A DNA stretch of 36,058 bases from Micrococcales bacterium (GTDB lineage Bacteria; Actinomycetota; Actinomycetes; Actinomycetales; Cellulomonadaceae). Positions 16,533 through 25,573 of the stretch are shown piece after piece. The position numbers and the translations under genes are program-made. The stretch spans positions 1 through 36,058 of the forward strand of contig WRMB01000037.1 of assembly GCA_009777345.1 (NCBI GenBank), in the 5' to 3' direction. The notes under the pieces are model-generated. The model did not search any database. It was not told where the DNA came from and saw only the letters and a list, made by a program, of their open reading frames with translations. Numbering within the stretch: position 1 is the first letter of the stretch; every line of letters begins with the position of its first letter.

Positions 16533-17732
16533 GTGAACGACGACAGCGCACCCCGCCGGACAGTCAGAGGGTCGCCGCGCGTCACCTCCGAACCGGTGAC
16601 GCCGACGATGCCGCTCCCCCCGGTACAGTCCGCCGCACCGGGCCCGCCGGTAACGCCGACGATTCCCATGCCGATGCCTCCGGCGCCGCCGCCTGCTACG
16701 CCCTACACGGCGCGGCCCGCACCCGAGCCGATGCCCTACGCACCCCCGGCGTCCGCCGTGCCTCCGGCGCCCATGGCGCAGCCGTACGGCACGTACCCGT
16801 CCCCGTCCACGTACCCGTCCCCGTCTGAGGCCCCGCTGGCGGGGGCGCCCCCGGCCGGGGCGTTCGAGCCGACGGCGGCGGCCGAGAGCGCGGCCGCGGT
16901 GGTGTCCCGCCGGGCGGCGACCAACGCCCTGACCATACTGGCGGTGGTCAACGCCCTGTTCCTGCTGGCGGTCACCGTCCCGGAGGTCGTGCCCTGGTGG
17001 CAGATGCTGTTCGAGCAGCTGGCGCCGCTGGTCGCCACGCCCCTGGCCACCGGGGGCGAAGAGCTGGTCCCGGGTCAGGGCCTGGGCGTGGTGCAGACGG
17101 GTCTGCTGCTGGCGGCCTTCGTCGCCTACGTCGCCGCGCACCGGCAGGGCCAGTACCGGCTCGTCGGGCTGGGTGCCGCCGTGGCGACCGCGGTGCTGGC
17201 CGTCCTGGCGGCGGTCATGGGCCTGCTGGTCTGGGGCCAGTCGGCGGCCGTCGGTGCGGCGCTGGCCGGGATCGTCGCGCTGCTCGCGGTGCGCACGGCC
17301 AATGCCATGCGCACCCCTGTGGGGCCCCGGGCGGCCCGGATCGGCACCACCTTCCTGTGGGTCTACGGGCTGAGCCTGGTGGTACCGCTGGGGGTCGGCC
17401 GGGCCCTGTTCGCCTCCGACCTGGCGGACGCGGCCCGGGGGCTGGCCTCGCTCGGGCAGGTCGACCTGCGGTTCCTGGCGCTGGGGCATATCGCGACGCT
17501 GTGGCTCTACCTGGCGGGCCTGTCCGTCGGGATCGTCTTCTGGGTGGTCCTGCAGCTGGTGCCGCCGTGGCGGGGCCGCCCCATGGTCCGGCCGATCGCG
17601 ACGGCCCTGCTGGTCCTGGCCGTGGGCTGGGTGTGGATCGGCTCCCTGGCGTCGTCCAGCGGTGAGGAACGGGCCCGTCAGGTGCGGGTCGAGCACCCGG
17701 AGATCGGCGGCGCGACACCCGGCGTACCCTGA
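16533..17732 (+). CDS. Polytopic membrane protein with proline-rich N-terminus
   Basis: A protein of 399 aa from GTG 16533, chosen because GAGGA lies 7 nt upstream; the frame is open further but lacks a ribosome site. Residues 1-130 are Pro/Ala/Thr/Met-rich and probably cytoplasmic, with a short duplicated TYPSPS motif. Residues 135-390 contain about seven hydrophobic helices, including TNALTILAVVNALFLLAVTV, LVGLGAAVATAVLAVLAAVM and FWVVLQLVPPW. No transport signature, enzyme motif or binding motif is visible, and I do not assign a function. It is in line with the preceding and following genes, at spacings of about 70-80 bp. Confidence 0.8.
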   Translation: MNDDSAPRRTVRGSPRVTSEPVTPTMPLPPVQSAAPGPPVTPTIPMPMPPAPPPATPYTARPAPEPMPYAPPASAVPPAPMAQPYGTYPSPSTYPSPSEAPLAGAPPAGAFEPTAAAESAAAVVSRRAATNALTILAVVNALFLLAVTVPEVVPWWQMLFEQLAPLVATPLATGGEELVPGQGLGVVQTGLLLAAFVAYVAAHRQGQYRLVGLGAAVATAVLAVLAAVMGLLVWGQSAAVGAALAGIVALLAVRTANAMRTPVGPRAARIGTTFLWVYGLSLVVPLGVGRALFASDLADAARGLASLGQVDLRFLALGHIATLWLYLAGLSVGIVFWVVLQLVPPWRGRPMVRPIATALLVLAVGWVWIGSLASSSGEERARQVRVEHPEIGGATPGVP

Positions 17733-17811
17733 CCGCGACCCGCCCGACCAGGGCCTACGGTGGTCCAGAGGGCTGGGATCCCGCCCCGCCCGTAGAGCCC
17801 TGGAGCCCGTC

Positions 17812-18786
17812 ATGACCGGTAACGAGCCAGCCGCGCGCCTGCCTGGGAACCCGCAGGGCGCCGCGGACCAGAGCGATACGATCCCGCTGCTCGACGTGCT
17901 GCCCAGCGTTGACGAACCCAGCGTTGACGAGCCCAGCGTCGACGAGCCCGAGGTGGGTCGTCACGCCCTGGCCCGGCCCGTGCCGACGCCACCCGACGCG
18001 GACCGGGAAGCCGGACCGGACGAGCCGGAGCTGTTCGAGGCGCTGGTCGAAGGACCGACCACGGGCTGCGCCCTGGCTGAGCCAGCCCTGGGCCCGGTCC
18101 CAGAACCGGCTCCCGGACCAGCCCCTGAGCCGGGCGCAGCACCGACGACCGGGCTCGACGCTCTCTTCTACCCCGAGAGCCGCCAGAGCGACCCGGTCGA
18201 CCAGACGGCGGTCGCCCCCGCCCTTGTGCCCGCGCCGGTCCCGGCGACCCCGCTGGCACCGCGGGCCGGCCTCGACCTCGACCCGCACCCGCCGACGAAG
18301 GCCGGGTGGGGCACGCACGTCCTCGGCGTCCTCCTGGGGCTGGCCGTGGGTCCGGTCGGTGCGGTCGGGCTGCTGCTGGGCCAGTCGCGGCTGCTGGCGG
18401 TGCAGACCGACAGGTGGGATCTGGGCAGCGGTCTGGTCGGCTCGGACGTGGACATCGCCGGGATCGCCTTGGTCCTGGTGTCGGCGCTGGTACTGGGTGC
18501 GCTGGTGCTGGCCGCCATCTGGACGGCAGCCGCGCCGCTGACCGGCGGGGTCGTCGCCACGGCGGTCGGCGGGTGGGCCCTGGTGGCGCCGGGCAGCTTC
18601 GGCGACGTCGTGGGTTTCGGCTCGGGCACGCTGCGGACCACGGTCAGCCAGACCATCGCGGCAGGCACCAGCGGCACCCTGCTCACCGTCGGGCTGCTGC
18701 TGCTCGCCGCTGGGATTGCCGCCGCGGCCGCACGCCGGGCCGGGGTGCGGCTCGGCACCTTCGAAGGGCGTACCAGATCGAGGTGA
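17812..18786 (+). CDS. Membrane protein with acidic proline-rich N-terminus
   Basis: A 324-aa protein from ATG 17812, with GGAG 8 nt upstream. The first ~160 residues are acidic and Pro/Ala-rich, including three SVDEP units from a 15-bp tandem repeat. The rest holds about four membrane segments (for example THVLGVLLGLAVGPVGAVGL, IALVLVSALVLGALVLAAIW and LLTVGLLLLAAGIAAAAARR). The family is not recognised. It is the last gene of the proline-rich membrane protein run and is followed by a very long perfect hairpin, so transcription probably ends there. Confidence 0.78.
   Translation: MTGNEPAARLPGNPQGAADQSDTIPLLDVLPSVDEPSVDEPSVDEPEVGRHALARPVPTPPDADREAGPDEPELFEALVEGPTTGCALAEPALGPVPEPAPGPAPEPGAAPTTGLDALFYPESRQSDPVDQTAVAPALVPAPVPATPLAPRAGLDLDPHPPTKAGWGTHVLGVLLGLAVGPVGAVGLLLGQSRLLAVQTDRWDLGSGLVGSDVDIAGIALVLVSALVLGALVLAAIWTAAAPLTGGVVATAVGGWALVAPGSFGDVVGFGSGTLRTTVSQTIAAGTSGTLLTVGLLLLAAGIAAAAARRAGVRLGTFEGRTRSR
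17902..17946 (+). repeat. Three 15-bp tandem repeats (SVDEP units)
   Basis: CCCAGCGTTGACGAA, CCCAGCGTTGACGAG and CCCAGCGTCGACGAG follow each other directly and encode P-S-V-D-E three times. Copy-number change would stay in frame. Confidence 0.85.
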
Positions 18787-18806
18787 GCCCGGTCGGGTTC
18801 CGCCGA

Positions 18807-18867
18807 GGACGAGGGTCCGCAGGCCGGGCAAGGGTTTGGTCCTTGCCCGGCCTGCGGACCCTCGTCC
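18807..18867. terminator. 27-bp perfect hairpin after the membrane protein gene
   Basis: Arms 18807-18833 and 18841-18867 are perfect reverse complements of 27 bp with a 7-nt loop (GTTTGGT). The stem is very GC-rich and no T tract follows. It begins 20 bp after the stop at 18786 and probably terminates that transcript. It is unusually long and perfect for a terminator. Confidence 0.65.
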
Positions 18868-18944
18868 GTCCTGCGATAACAGTCACCTGTTCTGGGACTG
18901 GCGTGACTGGTGGGACAGGGTTCTACTGGAGGGACAGGTGTTGC

Positions 18945-18950
18945 TAGCGT
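18945..18950 (+). promoter_or_regulatory. Possible -10 for the NlpC/P60 gene
   Basis: TAGCGT lies about 110 bp before the start at 19062, which would give a leader of about 105 nt. The interval 18868-19061 otherwise shows no gene. The leader has small repeats of GGGACAGG, and I could not fit it to a c-di-AMP riboswitch. Confidence 0.25.
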
Positions 18951-19061
18951 AGCGCTGTGGTCTGATCGACTTCAGGTCGGGTCCAGAACCGCCGATCCAC
19001 CCTGGAGGACCAGCCGACCCGAGCCGGTCAGAACGACGCACCACGACGTGGAGGTAGACCC

Positions 19062-20309
19062 GTGCGAGAGCTCCGACCTGGTCGGTCGCGACGGTGGCGC
19101 GGCTGGGCCGCGCTCGTCGCGGGTCTCGCGACCGTCGCGCTGACGACGTCGTCGGCCGTGGCCGACCCGCCGTCCGACGACGACGTGCGTCGCGCCCGGG
19201 ACGCCGTTACCCAGGCCGAGGGCTCGGTCGCGGCGATGGAGGCCGAGCTGGCCCGGCTCACCGCCGCCGAGCAGTCCGCGCAGATCGCGGCCCAGGAGGC
19301 CGGGGAGGTCTACGCCCAGGCGCTGGAGACGTCCCAGCAGGCCGACGCCACCGCGGCGAGTGCCGCGGCGGAGAAGGTGGCGGCCGACAGCGCCGTCGCG
19401 GAGGCCCGCACCCAGCTGGTGCAGGTCGCGCGCCAGCTGTCCACCACCGGTGGCTCGTCCGGCACGCTGACGGCGATCCTGTCGGCCGACGACTTCCAGG
19501 ACATGGCCGAGCGGGCCGCCCAGCTGGAGCACGTCACCGTCCGGACCGACCAGGTCGTCCAGAGCTTCCAGGCGGCGCAGACCGTGGCGCAGACCATGGA
19601 CCAGCGGGCCCAGGAGACCGCCACGGCAGCCACCGCGGCCAAGACCGCGGCCGAGACCGCGCTGGGCCAGGCCGAACAGGCCGCGACCGACGCGCAGAGC
19701 ACGCTGTCGGCGGCGCAGGACCGTCGTGACGAGCTCGTCGCGGCCCTCGCGGAGGCGCAGAACACCTCCGTCGCGGTGGAGCTGGCGCGGCAGGCCGCGA
19801 TCGACGCCGCCCGCGAGTCCCAGGCACAGGCAGACGTCGTCGCCATGGCACCGGCCGGCCGACCGTCCAGCGGCGGCCCGACCGGTGGCACGACCGGCGG
19901 CTCGACGGGTGGTAGCTCCGGCGGGACGAGCAGCGGCGCGACGACCGCTGGCCAGACCGCGGTGGCCTGGGCCCGGACCCAGATCGGCAAGCCCTACCTG
20001 TGGGGCGGTTCAGGGCCGGACGCCTGGGACTGCTCGGGCCTGACCCAGGCCGCGTGGCGCCAGGCCGGGGTGTCGCTGGCGCACTCGTCCCGGACGCAGT
20101 ACACCCAGGTGAAGAAGGTCCCGATCGCCGACCTGCGCGTCGGTGACCTGGTCTTCTGGGCCTCGAACACGTCGGACCCCTCGACGATCTACCACGTCGC
20201 GCTGTGGACCGGACCCGGCACGATCGTCGAAGCCCCCGCTCCCGGGCTGACCGTCCGCACCGCGCCGCTGAAGTACACCAACCTGATGCCGTACGGCGGG
20301 CGCCCGTAG
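19062..20309 (+). CDS. Secreted NlpC/P60 peptidoglycan endopeptidase, RipA-like
   Basis: Cell-wall hydrolase that cleaves stem peptides, exported by a signal peptide (basic MRELRPGRSRRWRG, hydrophobic core, cut after SAVA-DPP). The product is 415 aa from GTG 19062, with GGAGG 7 nt upstream. Residues about 38-265 are an Ala/Glu/Gln-rich coiled coil, as in RipA and CwlO-type hydrolases. A Gly/Ser/Thr linker leads to the C-terminal NlpC/P60 (C40) domain. Its catalytic residues are Cys324 in WDCSG and His378 in YHVALW. The DLRVGDLVFW motif is typical. It likely acts at the septum. It is convergent with ppa, and a long palindrome lies between the two. Confidence 0.94.
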   Translation: MRELRPGRSRRWRGWAALVAGLATVALTTSSAVADPPSDDDVRRARDAVTQAEGSVAAMEAELARLTAAEQSAQIAAQEAGEVYAQALETSQQADATAASAAAEKVAADSAVAEARTQLVQVARQLSTTGGSSGTLTAILSADDFQDMAERAAQLEHVTVRTDQVVQSFQAAQTVAQTMDQRAQETATAATAAKTAAETALGQAEQAATDAQSTLSAAQDRRDELVAALAEAQNTSVAVELARQAAIDAARESQAQADVVAMAPAGRPSSGGPTGGTTGGSTGGSSGGTSSGATTAGQTAVAWARTQIGKPYLWGGSGPDAWDCSGLTQAAWRQAGVSLAHSSRTQYTQVKKVPIADLRVGDLVFWASNTSDPSTIYHVALWTGPGTIVEAPAPGLTVRTAPLKYTNLMPYGGRP

Positions 20310-20331
20310 CCCCGCCCTGTAGCCCCGCCCC

Positions 20332-20397
20332 AAGTACGAGGCAACGCACGAGGTACGAGGCTCCAGCTTCGTACCTCGTGCGCCACCTCGTACTTCG
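20332..20397. repeat. 66-bp palindrome between convergent genes, divergent relative of family P1
   Basis: Arms AAGTACGAGG + GCACGAGGTACGA pair with TCGTACCTCGTGC + CCTCGTACTT (20332-20395), with a few unpaired bases between the blocks. The element fills the gap between the NlpC/P60 stop (20309) and the ppa stop (20401), so it probably acts as a bidirectional terminator. Aligned without gaps to the P1 elements, it has the same 66-bp length, the same loop position and the same doubled motif per arm. Many of the differences are matched on both arms. Confidence 0.75.
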
Positions 20398-20400
20398 CCG

Positions 20401-20895
20401 TCAGTGGTTGTAGCCGGCGTCGATGGCGCGCTGGCGGGAACGGCCGATCTCCTCCTCGGCGGCGGCCCGGCCCACCCAGTGCGCGCCCTCGACGGACTTG
20501 CCGGGCTCCAGGTCCTTGTAGACCTCGAAGAAGTGCTGGATCTCCAGGCGGTGGAAGTCGGACACGTCGTCGATGTCCTGCCGCCAGGCGGCGCGCTGGT
20601 CGCCGGTCGGTACGCACAGCACCTTGTCGTCGCCGCCGGCCTCGTCGCGCATCCGGAACATGCCCAGGGCCCGGCAGCGGATGAGGCAGCCGGGGAAGGT
20701 CGGCTCCTCCAGCAGCACCAGGGCGTCCAGCGGGTCGCCGTCCTCGCCCAGGGTGCCGTCGATGAACCCGTAGTCGTCGGGGTAGCGGGTCGAGGTGAAC
20801 AGCATCCGGTCCAGCCGGATCCGGCCGGTGGTGTGGTCCACCTCGTACTTGTTGCGCTGACCCTTCGGGATCTCGATGGTGACGTCAAAGTCCAC
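20401..20895 (-). CDS. ppa: Inorganic pyrophosphatase, family I
   Basis: Soluble enzyme hydrolysing pyrophosphate to two phosphates, pulling biosynthetic reactions forward. It is 164 aa, the usual bacterial family I length. The start is GTG 20895 ([20 protein letters not shown]), because GGAGG lies 6 nt upstream; ATG 20928 would add 11 residues with no ribosome site. Hallmarks are [31 protein letters not shown] (metal-binding aspartates) and a KxW-type C-terminal region. It is divergent from dacB, a pairing common in actinobacteria. Confidence 0.97.
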   Translation of the reverse strand: MDFDVTIEIPKGQRNKYEVDHTTGRIRLDRMLFTSTRYPDDYGFIDGTLGEDGDPLDALVLLEEPTFPGCLIRCRALGMFRMRDEAGGDDKVLCVPTGDQRAAWRQDIDDVSDFHRLEIQHFFEVYKDLEPGKSVEGAHWVGRAAAEEEIGRSRQRAIDAGYNH

Positions 20896-21039
20896 AGTGT
20901 CCTCCGCAGGTATCGGGTGGGACGCCAAAAAGCAGGCGTACTGACAGTAGTCTGGCGTACCAGGACCGCTTCGTGTGCCAGCACCATCGAGAAGGCGCGA
21001 TCACAAGGTCCAGTCGGGGGACACGATCGAGGAGGCGTG
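20896..21039. promoter_or_regulatory. Divergent promoter region of ppa and dacB
   Basis: This 144-bp interval drives ppa leftward and dacB rightward. It holds a small perfect palindrome, TACTGACAGTA, at 20939-20949, and GTAC motifs on both sides of it. I cannot place the promoter hexamers with confidence. Confidence 0.35.
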
Positions 21040-22437
21040 GTGCGTACAGCAACCTGGGTGACGTCGGCAGTCGTCGGGGTGCTGGTGCTCGGCGCGGGAG
21101 GTTACGCCGCGGCCGACGCCTACGACCTGGTGCCCGGCGTGCTCACCCTGGAACCGGCCCCCAGCGCGGCGCCGTTCCCGACCGTCGCCGCCGCTGGGCC
21201 CGCCGGTCCGGCCCTGGGCCCTCTCGACCCGGACGCGCCCGTCCCGGCGGCCGGGCCGGTCCAGGCCAAGGTCGACGCCCTGGCGGCCGACCCGCGGCTG
21301 GGGCCGAGCGTCGGGGTCCTGGTCGTCGACCAGCTGACCGGCGAGGTGCTCGGCGAACGGTCGGCGGGCACCGGGCGCCAGCCCGCGTCGATCGCCAAGG
21401 TCCTCACCGCGGTGGCCGCCCTGACCGCGCTCGGCCCGGACACGACGCTGCCCACGACGGCGGTGCTGTCCGACGACCAGGTGGTGCTCGTCGGCGGCGG
21501 TGACATCATGCTCAGCGACCAGGCAGGCGACCCGGACGCGGTCGACGGCCGGGCCGGTCTGGGCGACCTGGCGGCGCAGACCGCGCAGGCCCTGCAGGCC
21601 GCCGGGGTGACGACGGTGCGCCTCGGCGTGGACGACTCGTTGTTTACCGGCCCGACCACCGCACCCCGCTGGGACCCGGCCGACGTGAGCGCCGGCTACG
21701 CCGCCCCGGTGACCGCACTGGCCGTGCACGTCGGCAAGACCGACCCGACCAAGGAGTACTGCCAGCGGCACGCCGACCCGGCTCTGGCCGCGGGGCAGGT
21801 GTTCGCCGCCCGGCTGGCCGAGCAGGGCATCACCGTCACCGGGTCGGTCACCCGGACCACCGCCCCCGACGGGGCGACGCCGGTCGGGGCGGTCGCCTCG
21901 GCCCCGGTGCGCGACGTCACAGAGTACTTCCTGCTCCACTCGGACAACACGGTGACCGAAGCGGTCGCGCGGCTGGTCGCGATCGCCCAGGGGCACCCGG
22001 CCAGCTTCGAGGGTGCCACGGCCGCGGTGCTCGACGTCGTCGGCGCCCTCGGGGCACGTACCGCCGGGGCGCACCTGTCCGACACGTCCGGACTGGCCGC
22101 CGGTTCGGCGGTGCCCGCCACGACGGTCCTCGACGCGGTCCAGCTGGCGACCAGCCCGGCGCACCCAGAGCTGCGCGATATCGTCGTCGGCATGCCGATC
22201 GGCGGCCTGACCGGCACGCTGGAAGACCGGTACCTCAAGTCGGACGCCCGGGGCCTGGTCCGCGCCAAGACCGGTTCTCTCAAGGGGGTGACCTCCCTGG
22301 CCGGGACGGTCGTCACCGCCGACGGCCGCGCCCTGGACTTCGTCGTCATGGCCGACCAGACCCCCGGGGACCAGCGCAACGCCCGCCTCGCCGTCGACGA
22401 CTTCGTCTCCAGCCTGGGTGCCTGCGGCTGCCAGTAG
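21040..22437 (+). CDS. dacB: D-alanyl-D-alanine carboxypeptidase/endopeptidase, S13
   Basis: Penicillin-binding protein of peptidase family S13 that trims peptidoglycan stem peptides outside the membrane. It is 465 aa from GTG 21040, with GGAGG 4 nt upstream (GTG 21037 is one codon earlier). The N-terminus has a signal anchor (TWVTSAVVGVLVLGAGGYAA). The catalytic triad motifs are SIAK (Ser117, Lys120), SDN (Ser301) and KTG (Lys410). The large insertion domain between SxxK and SxN is typical of DacB. The downstream genes usual in many actinobacteria (tilS, hpt, ftsH) are not here; copper genes follow instead. Confidence 0.95.
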   Translation: MRTATWVTSAVVGVLVLGAGGYAAADAYDLVPGVLTLEPAPSAAPFPTVAAAGPAGPALGPLDPDAPVPAAGPVQAKVDALAADPRLGPSVGVLVVDQLTGEVLGERSAGTGRQPASIAKVLTAVAALTALGPDTTLPTTAVLSDDQVVLVGGGDIMLSDQAGDPDAVDGRAGLGDLAAQTAQALQAAGVTTVRLGVDDSLFTGPTTAPRWDPADVSAGYAAPVTALAVHVGKTDPTKEYCQRHADPALAAGQVFAARLAEQGITVTGSVTRTTAPDGATPVGAVASAPVRDVTEYFLLHSDNTVTEAVARLVAIAQGHPASFEGATAAVLDVVGALGARTAGAHLSDTSGLAAGSAVPATTVLDAVQLATSPAHPELRDIVVGMPIGGLTGTLEDRYLKSDARGLVRAKTGSLKGVTSLAGTVVTADGRALDFVVMADQTPGDQRNARLAVDDFVSSLGACGCQ

Positions 22438-22557
22438 ACAGAACCTCAACCGTTGATGCACGGATATTCGCGCATCCAGTGACACTAGAATGCTCCGCGA
22501 CCTGGGGGCCGTCGTCAGGGCTGTTCGCGAGTCCCGTACCGACCAGGTCAGGTGAGC

Positions 22558-22824
22558 CTACCGGGTCGTGACCTGCCGGGCAGCCTTCGTCGCGCCGCGG
22601 TGGGCCAGCACCTGGACGACCGCGACCACTGCGCCGGAGAGTGCCGCGGCGACCAGAACCTCGCCCAGCCTGATACCGGCGTCGGCATCCTCTTCGACGG
22701 GTGGTTTGTGGCCCCTGACGGCCTGCCACCCCGCGGAGATGACCCTCTGGGCCACCGCGGATGCGACCACCCCGGCCAGGGTGCCGGCCAGCTTGACCGT
22801 CCGGGTATCGGGTTGCTTGTCCAC
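22558..22824 (-). CDS. DUF4235 small membrane protein
   Basis: This 88-aa protein starts at GTG 22824, with AGGAGG 4 nt upstream. It has two hydrophobic segments (LAGTLAGVVASAVAQRVISA and VLVAAALSGAVVAVVQVLA) separated by a charged loop with W-x-x-V-x-GHKPP. This is the pattern of the actinobacterial DUF4235 family, whose function is unknown. It is convergent with dacB and divergent from the copper genes. The 120 bp between it and dacB (22438-22557) contain only a TAGAAT hexamer at 22485-22490 with no convincing gene behind it. Confidence 0.78.
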   Translation of the reverse strand: MDKQPDTRTVKLAGTLAGVVASAVAQRVISAGWQAVRGHKPPVEEDADAGIRLGEVLVAAALSGAVVAVVQVLAHRGATKAARQVTTR

Positions 22825-22989
22825 GGGACCTCCTCGTGCGGATCGCTGCTGGACCACGCTATCGCGTCCGCGCACGTCTCAGCACCGCCAGGGCCCCCGC
22901 TCCTCATGCTCCTGTCGTGGGAATCTCGGGTTGAGGCGCAGTGTTGGAGTCCGAGCAGGGCGCGTCGCCCCAGCGGAGAGGAACGCTCG

Positions 22990-23217
22990 ATGCAGACCAC
23001 GTTCTCGGTCGACGGGATGACCTGCGACCACTGCGTCCGGCACGTCACCACCGAGCTGGAGGCGCTGCCCGGCGTCACCGGCGTGAGCGTCGACCTGCAG
23101 GTCGGCGGGTCGTCGCCGGTGGTCGTGACCTCCGACGGTCCGCTGGCCGACGCCGCTGTCGCTGCCGCCGTGGACGAGGCCGGGTACTGCCTGACCCCGC
23201 CCCGGTCGTTGCTGTGA
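22990..23217 (+). CDS. copZ: Copper chaperone, heavy-metal-associated domain
   Basis: A 75-aa cytosolic metallochaperone with one ferredoxin-like HMA domain. The metal site is GMTCDHC with Cys12 and Cys15. GAGAGGAA lies 8 nt before ATG 22990. It would hand Cu(I) to the CopA ATPase encoded next; the stop overlaps the copA start by 4 nt (GTGA), so the two are co-translated. No CsoR-type regulator is adjacent, so copper control of this pair must come from elsewhere. Confidence 0.93.
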   Translation: MQTTFSVDGMTCDHCVRHVTTELEALPGVTGVSVDLQVGGSSPVVVTSDGPLADAAVAAAVDEAGYCLTPPRSLL

Positions 23218-25571
23218 CCCAGCCCGGCCCGCCGACCCAGGCTGTCGTCGCGGCCGACCTGGCCGTCGTCGGCCTGACCTGCGCGGCGTGCGTCGCCCGG
23301 GTGGAGAAGCGGCTCGGCCGCCTGGCTGGGGTCACCGCCACGGTGAACCTCGCGCTGGAACGGGCCCACGTCACCGTCGCCCCCGAGGCTGATATCGACT
23401 CCCAGACCCTGGTCGACACCGTCCGCGCCGCTGGCTACGACGCTACCGTCCTGGTCGTCACCCCCAGGACGGCTACGCCGACCGAGGCGACGCACCAGAC
23501 CTCCCGAGGCGAGACCGAAGCGCTAGCCACCACCTCCGACCCGGGCGAGGACGGCTCGTCGTCGGCCTGGCGCAGAGCCGGGATCGCCGCGACGCTGACC
23601 GTCCCGGTGGTGGCGGTCTCCATGGTCCCGGCCTGGCAGCTGCGCGGTTGGCAGTGGGGGGTGGCGCTGCTGTCGCTGCCGGTGGTGACGTGGGGGGCGT
23701 GGCCGTTCCACCGGGCGGCGGTGCGGGCGGCCCGGCACGGTGCGTCGACCATGGACACCCTGGTGTCGCTGGGTGTGGTCGCGGCGACGGCCTGGTCGTG
23801 GTGGGCCCTGCTGTTCGGCGGGGCGGGGCGGCTGGGCCTGACCATGCCCCCCACCGGGTGGCCCGCGGCCGGGGCCGGGCACAGCGGGACACCAGAGCTG
23901 TACTTCGAGGTCGGGGCGGTCGTCACGACGTTCCTGCTGGTCGGACGCTATGCCGAGACCCGGGTGCGGCACCGGGCCGGGGCGGCGCTGCGGACGCTGC
24001 TGGACCTGGGGGCCAAGGACGTCACGGTGCTCGACGACCAGGACGGACTGCACGGTGCTGGTCGGCGGGTCCCGGTGGACACCCTGACGGTGGGCACCCG
24101 GTTCCTGGTGCGGCCCGGCGAGAAGGTGGCCACGGACGGGCTGGTGGTGGACGGCACGTCCGCCGTGGACGCGTCGCTGCTCACCGGGGAGCCGGTGCCG
24201 GTCGAGGTCGGTCCGGGCGACACGGTGACCGGGGCGACGGTGAACACCACCGGTGCCCTGGTGGTCGAGGCGACGGCGGTCGGCGCGGCGACCCGGCTGG
24301 CGCAGATCGGCCGTCTGGTGGCCCAGGCGCAGACCGGCAAGGCGGCGGTGCAGCGCCTGGCCGACCGGGTGTCGGCGGTGTTCGTCCCGGTCGTCGTGGC
24401 CCTGTCGCTGGTCACCCTGGTGGTGTGGCTGGTCGCGGGCGGCGGGGCGAGCGCGGCGTTCACCGCGGCGGTGGCGGTGCTGATCATCGCCTGCCCGTGC
24501 GCTCTGGGCCTGGCCACGCCGACGGCGCTGCTGGTCGGGACGGGCCGGGGCGCGCAGCTGGGCATCCTCATCAAGGGCCCGCAGGTGCTGGAGCGCACCC
24601 GCAGCGTGGACACCGTCGTGCTGGACAAGACGGGTACCGTCACCGCTGGTCAGATGGCCGTGGTCGACGTCCTGGCCGTCGACGGGGAGGACCCCGAGCG
24701 GGTCCTGCAGCTGGCGGCGGCCGTCGAGGAGCTCTCTGAGCATCCCGTCGCGCAGGCCGTCGTCGAGGCCGCGACCCCCGTGGTGGGCGGCACCGAGACC
24801 GGGTGGGACGTGCACGGCTTCCGGGCCGTTCCGGGCGGCGGGGTCCTCGGGGTGGTCCGGGCGCCGCACGTCGGGGTGGGGATGAGCCAGCGGGTGCTGG
24901 TCGGCCAGACCGCCTGGCTGGCAGGTGAAGGGATCCGCACCGACGCGGCGACCGCCCTGGTCGAACAGGTCGAGCAGGACGCCGCGACGGCCGTGGTCGT
25001 GGCCTGGGGCGGCTCGGCCCGGGGCGTCGTCGCGCTCCGGGACCCGGTGCGCGACTCGGCGCCGCGGGCGGTGGCCGAGCTGACCGCGCTGGGCCTGCGG
25101 ACCGTCCTGCTCACCGGCGACAACGCGCCCACCGCCCGGGCGGTGGCCGCCCAGATCGGTATCACGCGGGTGCTGGCACAGGTCAGCCCCGAGGACAAAC
25201 AGCTAGAGGTCCGACGGCTGCAGGCGGAGGGCCGGTCGGTGGCGATGGTCGGCGACGGTGTCAACGACGCCGCCGCCCTGGCCCAGGCCGACCTGGGCCT
25301 GGCGGTCGGAACCGGTACCGATATCGCGGCGCAGGCGGCGGACGTGGTGCTGGTCCGGGCCGACCCGCTGCTCGTCCCCCAGGCCGTCCGCCTGTCCCAG
25401 GCCACCTTGCGGATCATCAAGCAGAACCTGGCCTGGGCCTTCGGCTACAACGTCGCCGCGTTGCCGCTGGCCGCCGCGGGCCTGCTCAACCCCATGATCG
25501 CCGGGGCCGCCATGGCGGCCAGCTCGGTCCTGGTGGTGACCAACTCCCTCCGGCTGCGCCGCTTCTCCTGA
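23214..25571 (+). CDS. copA: Copper-exporting P1B-type ATPase
   Basis: Membrane ATPase pumping Cu(I) out of the cytoplasm, 785 aa. Residues 15-85 form one HMA domain with GLTCAAC (Cys23, Cys26). Eight membrane helices surround the CPC metal site (Cys427-Pro-Cys429 in [17 protein letters not shown]). The actuator domain has [10 protein letters not shown]. The phosphorylation site is Asp471 in DKTGTVT, the SEHP motif is [10 protein letters not shown], and the hinge is [17 protein letters not shown]. The C-terminal MxxSS signature ([16 protein letters not shown]) marks the Cu(I) subgroup. It begins inside the copZ end. It runs into the convergent ABC permease gene with a 2-bp gap and no visible terminator. 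Confidence 0.96.
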   Translation: MTQPGPPTQAVVAADLAVVGLTCAACVARVEKRLGRLAGVTATVNLALERAHVTVAPEADIDSQTLVDTVRAAGYDATVLVVTPRTATPTEATHQTSRGETEALATTSDPGEDGSSSAWRRAGIAATLTVPVVAVSMVPAWQLRGWQWGVALLSLPVVTWGAWPFHRAAVRAARHGASTMDTLVSLGVVAATAWSWWALLFGGAGRLGLTMPPTGWPAAGAGHSGTPELYFEVGAVVTTFLLVGRYAETRVRHRAGAALRTLLDLGAKDVTVLDDQDGLHGAGRRVPVDTLTVGTRFLVRPGEKVATDGLVVDGTSAVDASLLTGEPVPVEVGPGDTVTGATVNTTGALVVEATAVGAATRLAQIGRLVAQAQTGKAAVQRLADRVSAVFVPVVVALSLVTLVVWLVAGGGASAAFTAAVAVLIIACPCALGLATPTALLVGTGRGAQLGILIKGPQVLERTRSVDTVVLDKTGTVTAGQMAVVDVLAVDGEDPERVLQLAAAVEELSEHPVAQAVVEAATPVVGGTETGWDVHGFRAVPGGGVLGVVRAPHVGVGMSQRVLVGQTAWLAGEGIRTDAATALVEQVEQDAATAVVVAWGGSARGVVALRDPVRDSAPRAVAELTALGLRTVLLTGDNAPTARAVAAQIGITRVLAQVSPEDKQLEVRRLQAEGRSVAMVGDGVNDAAALAQADLGLAVGTGTDIAAQAADVVLVRADPLLVPQAVRLSQATLRIIKQNLAWAFGYNVAALPLAAAGLLNPMIAGAAMAASSVLVVTNSLRLRRFS

Positions 25572-25573
25572 CG

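Noticed and set aside
18868..19061. c-di-AMP (ydaO-type) riboswitch before the NlpC/P60 gene
   Set aside because: Such riboswitches precede similar genes in actinobacteria, but I could not find the conserved core sequence in this leader.
22490..22558. Short gene behind the TAGAAT hexamer
   Set aside because: The frame is only about 22 codons, has no ribosome site and no recognisable product; it is probably a chance frame.
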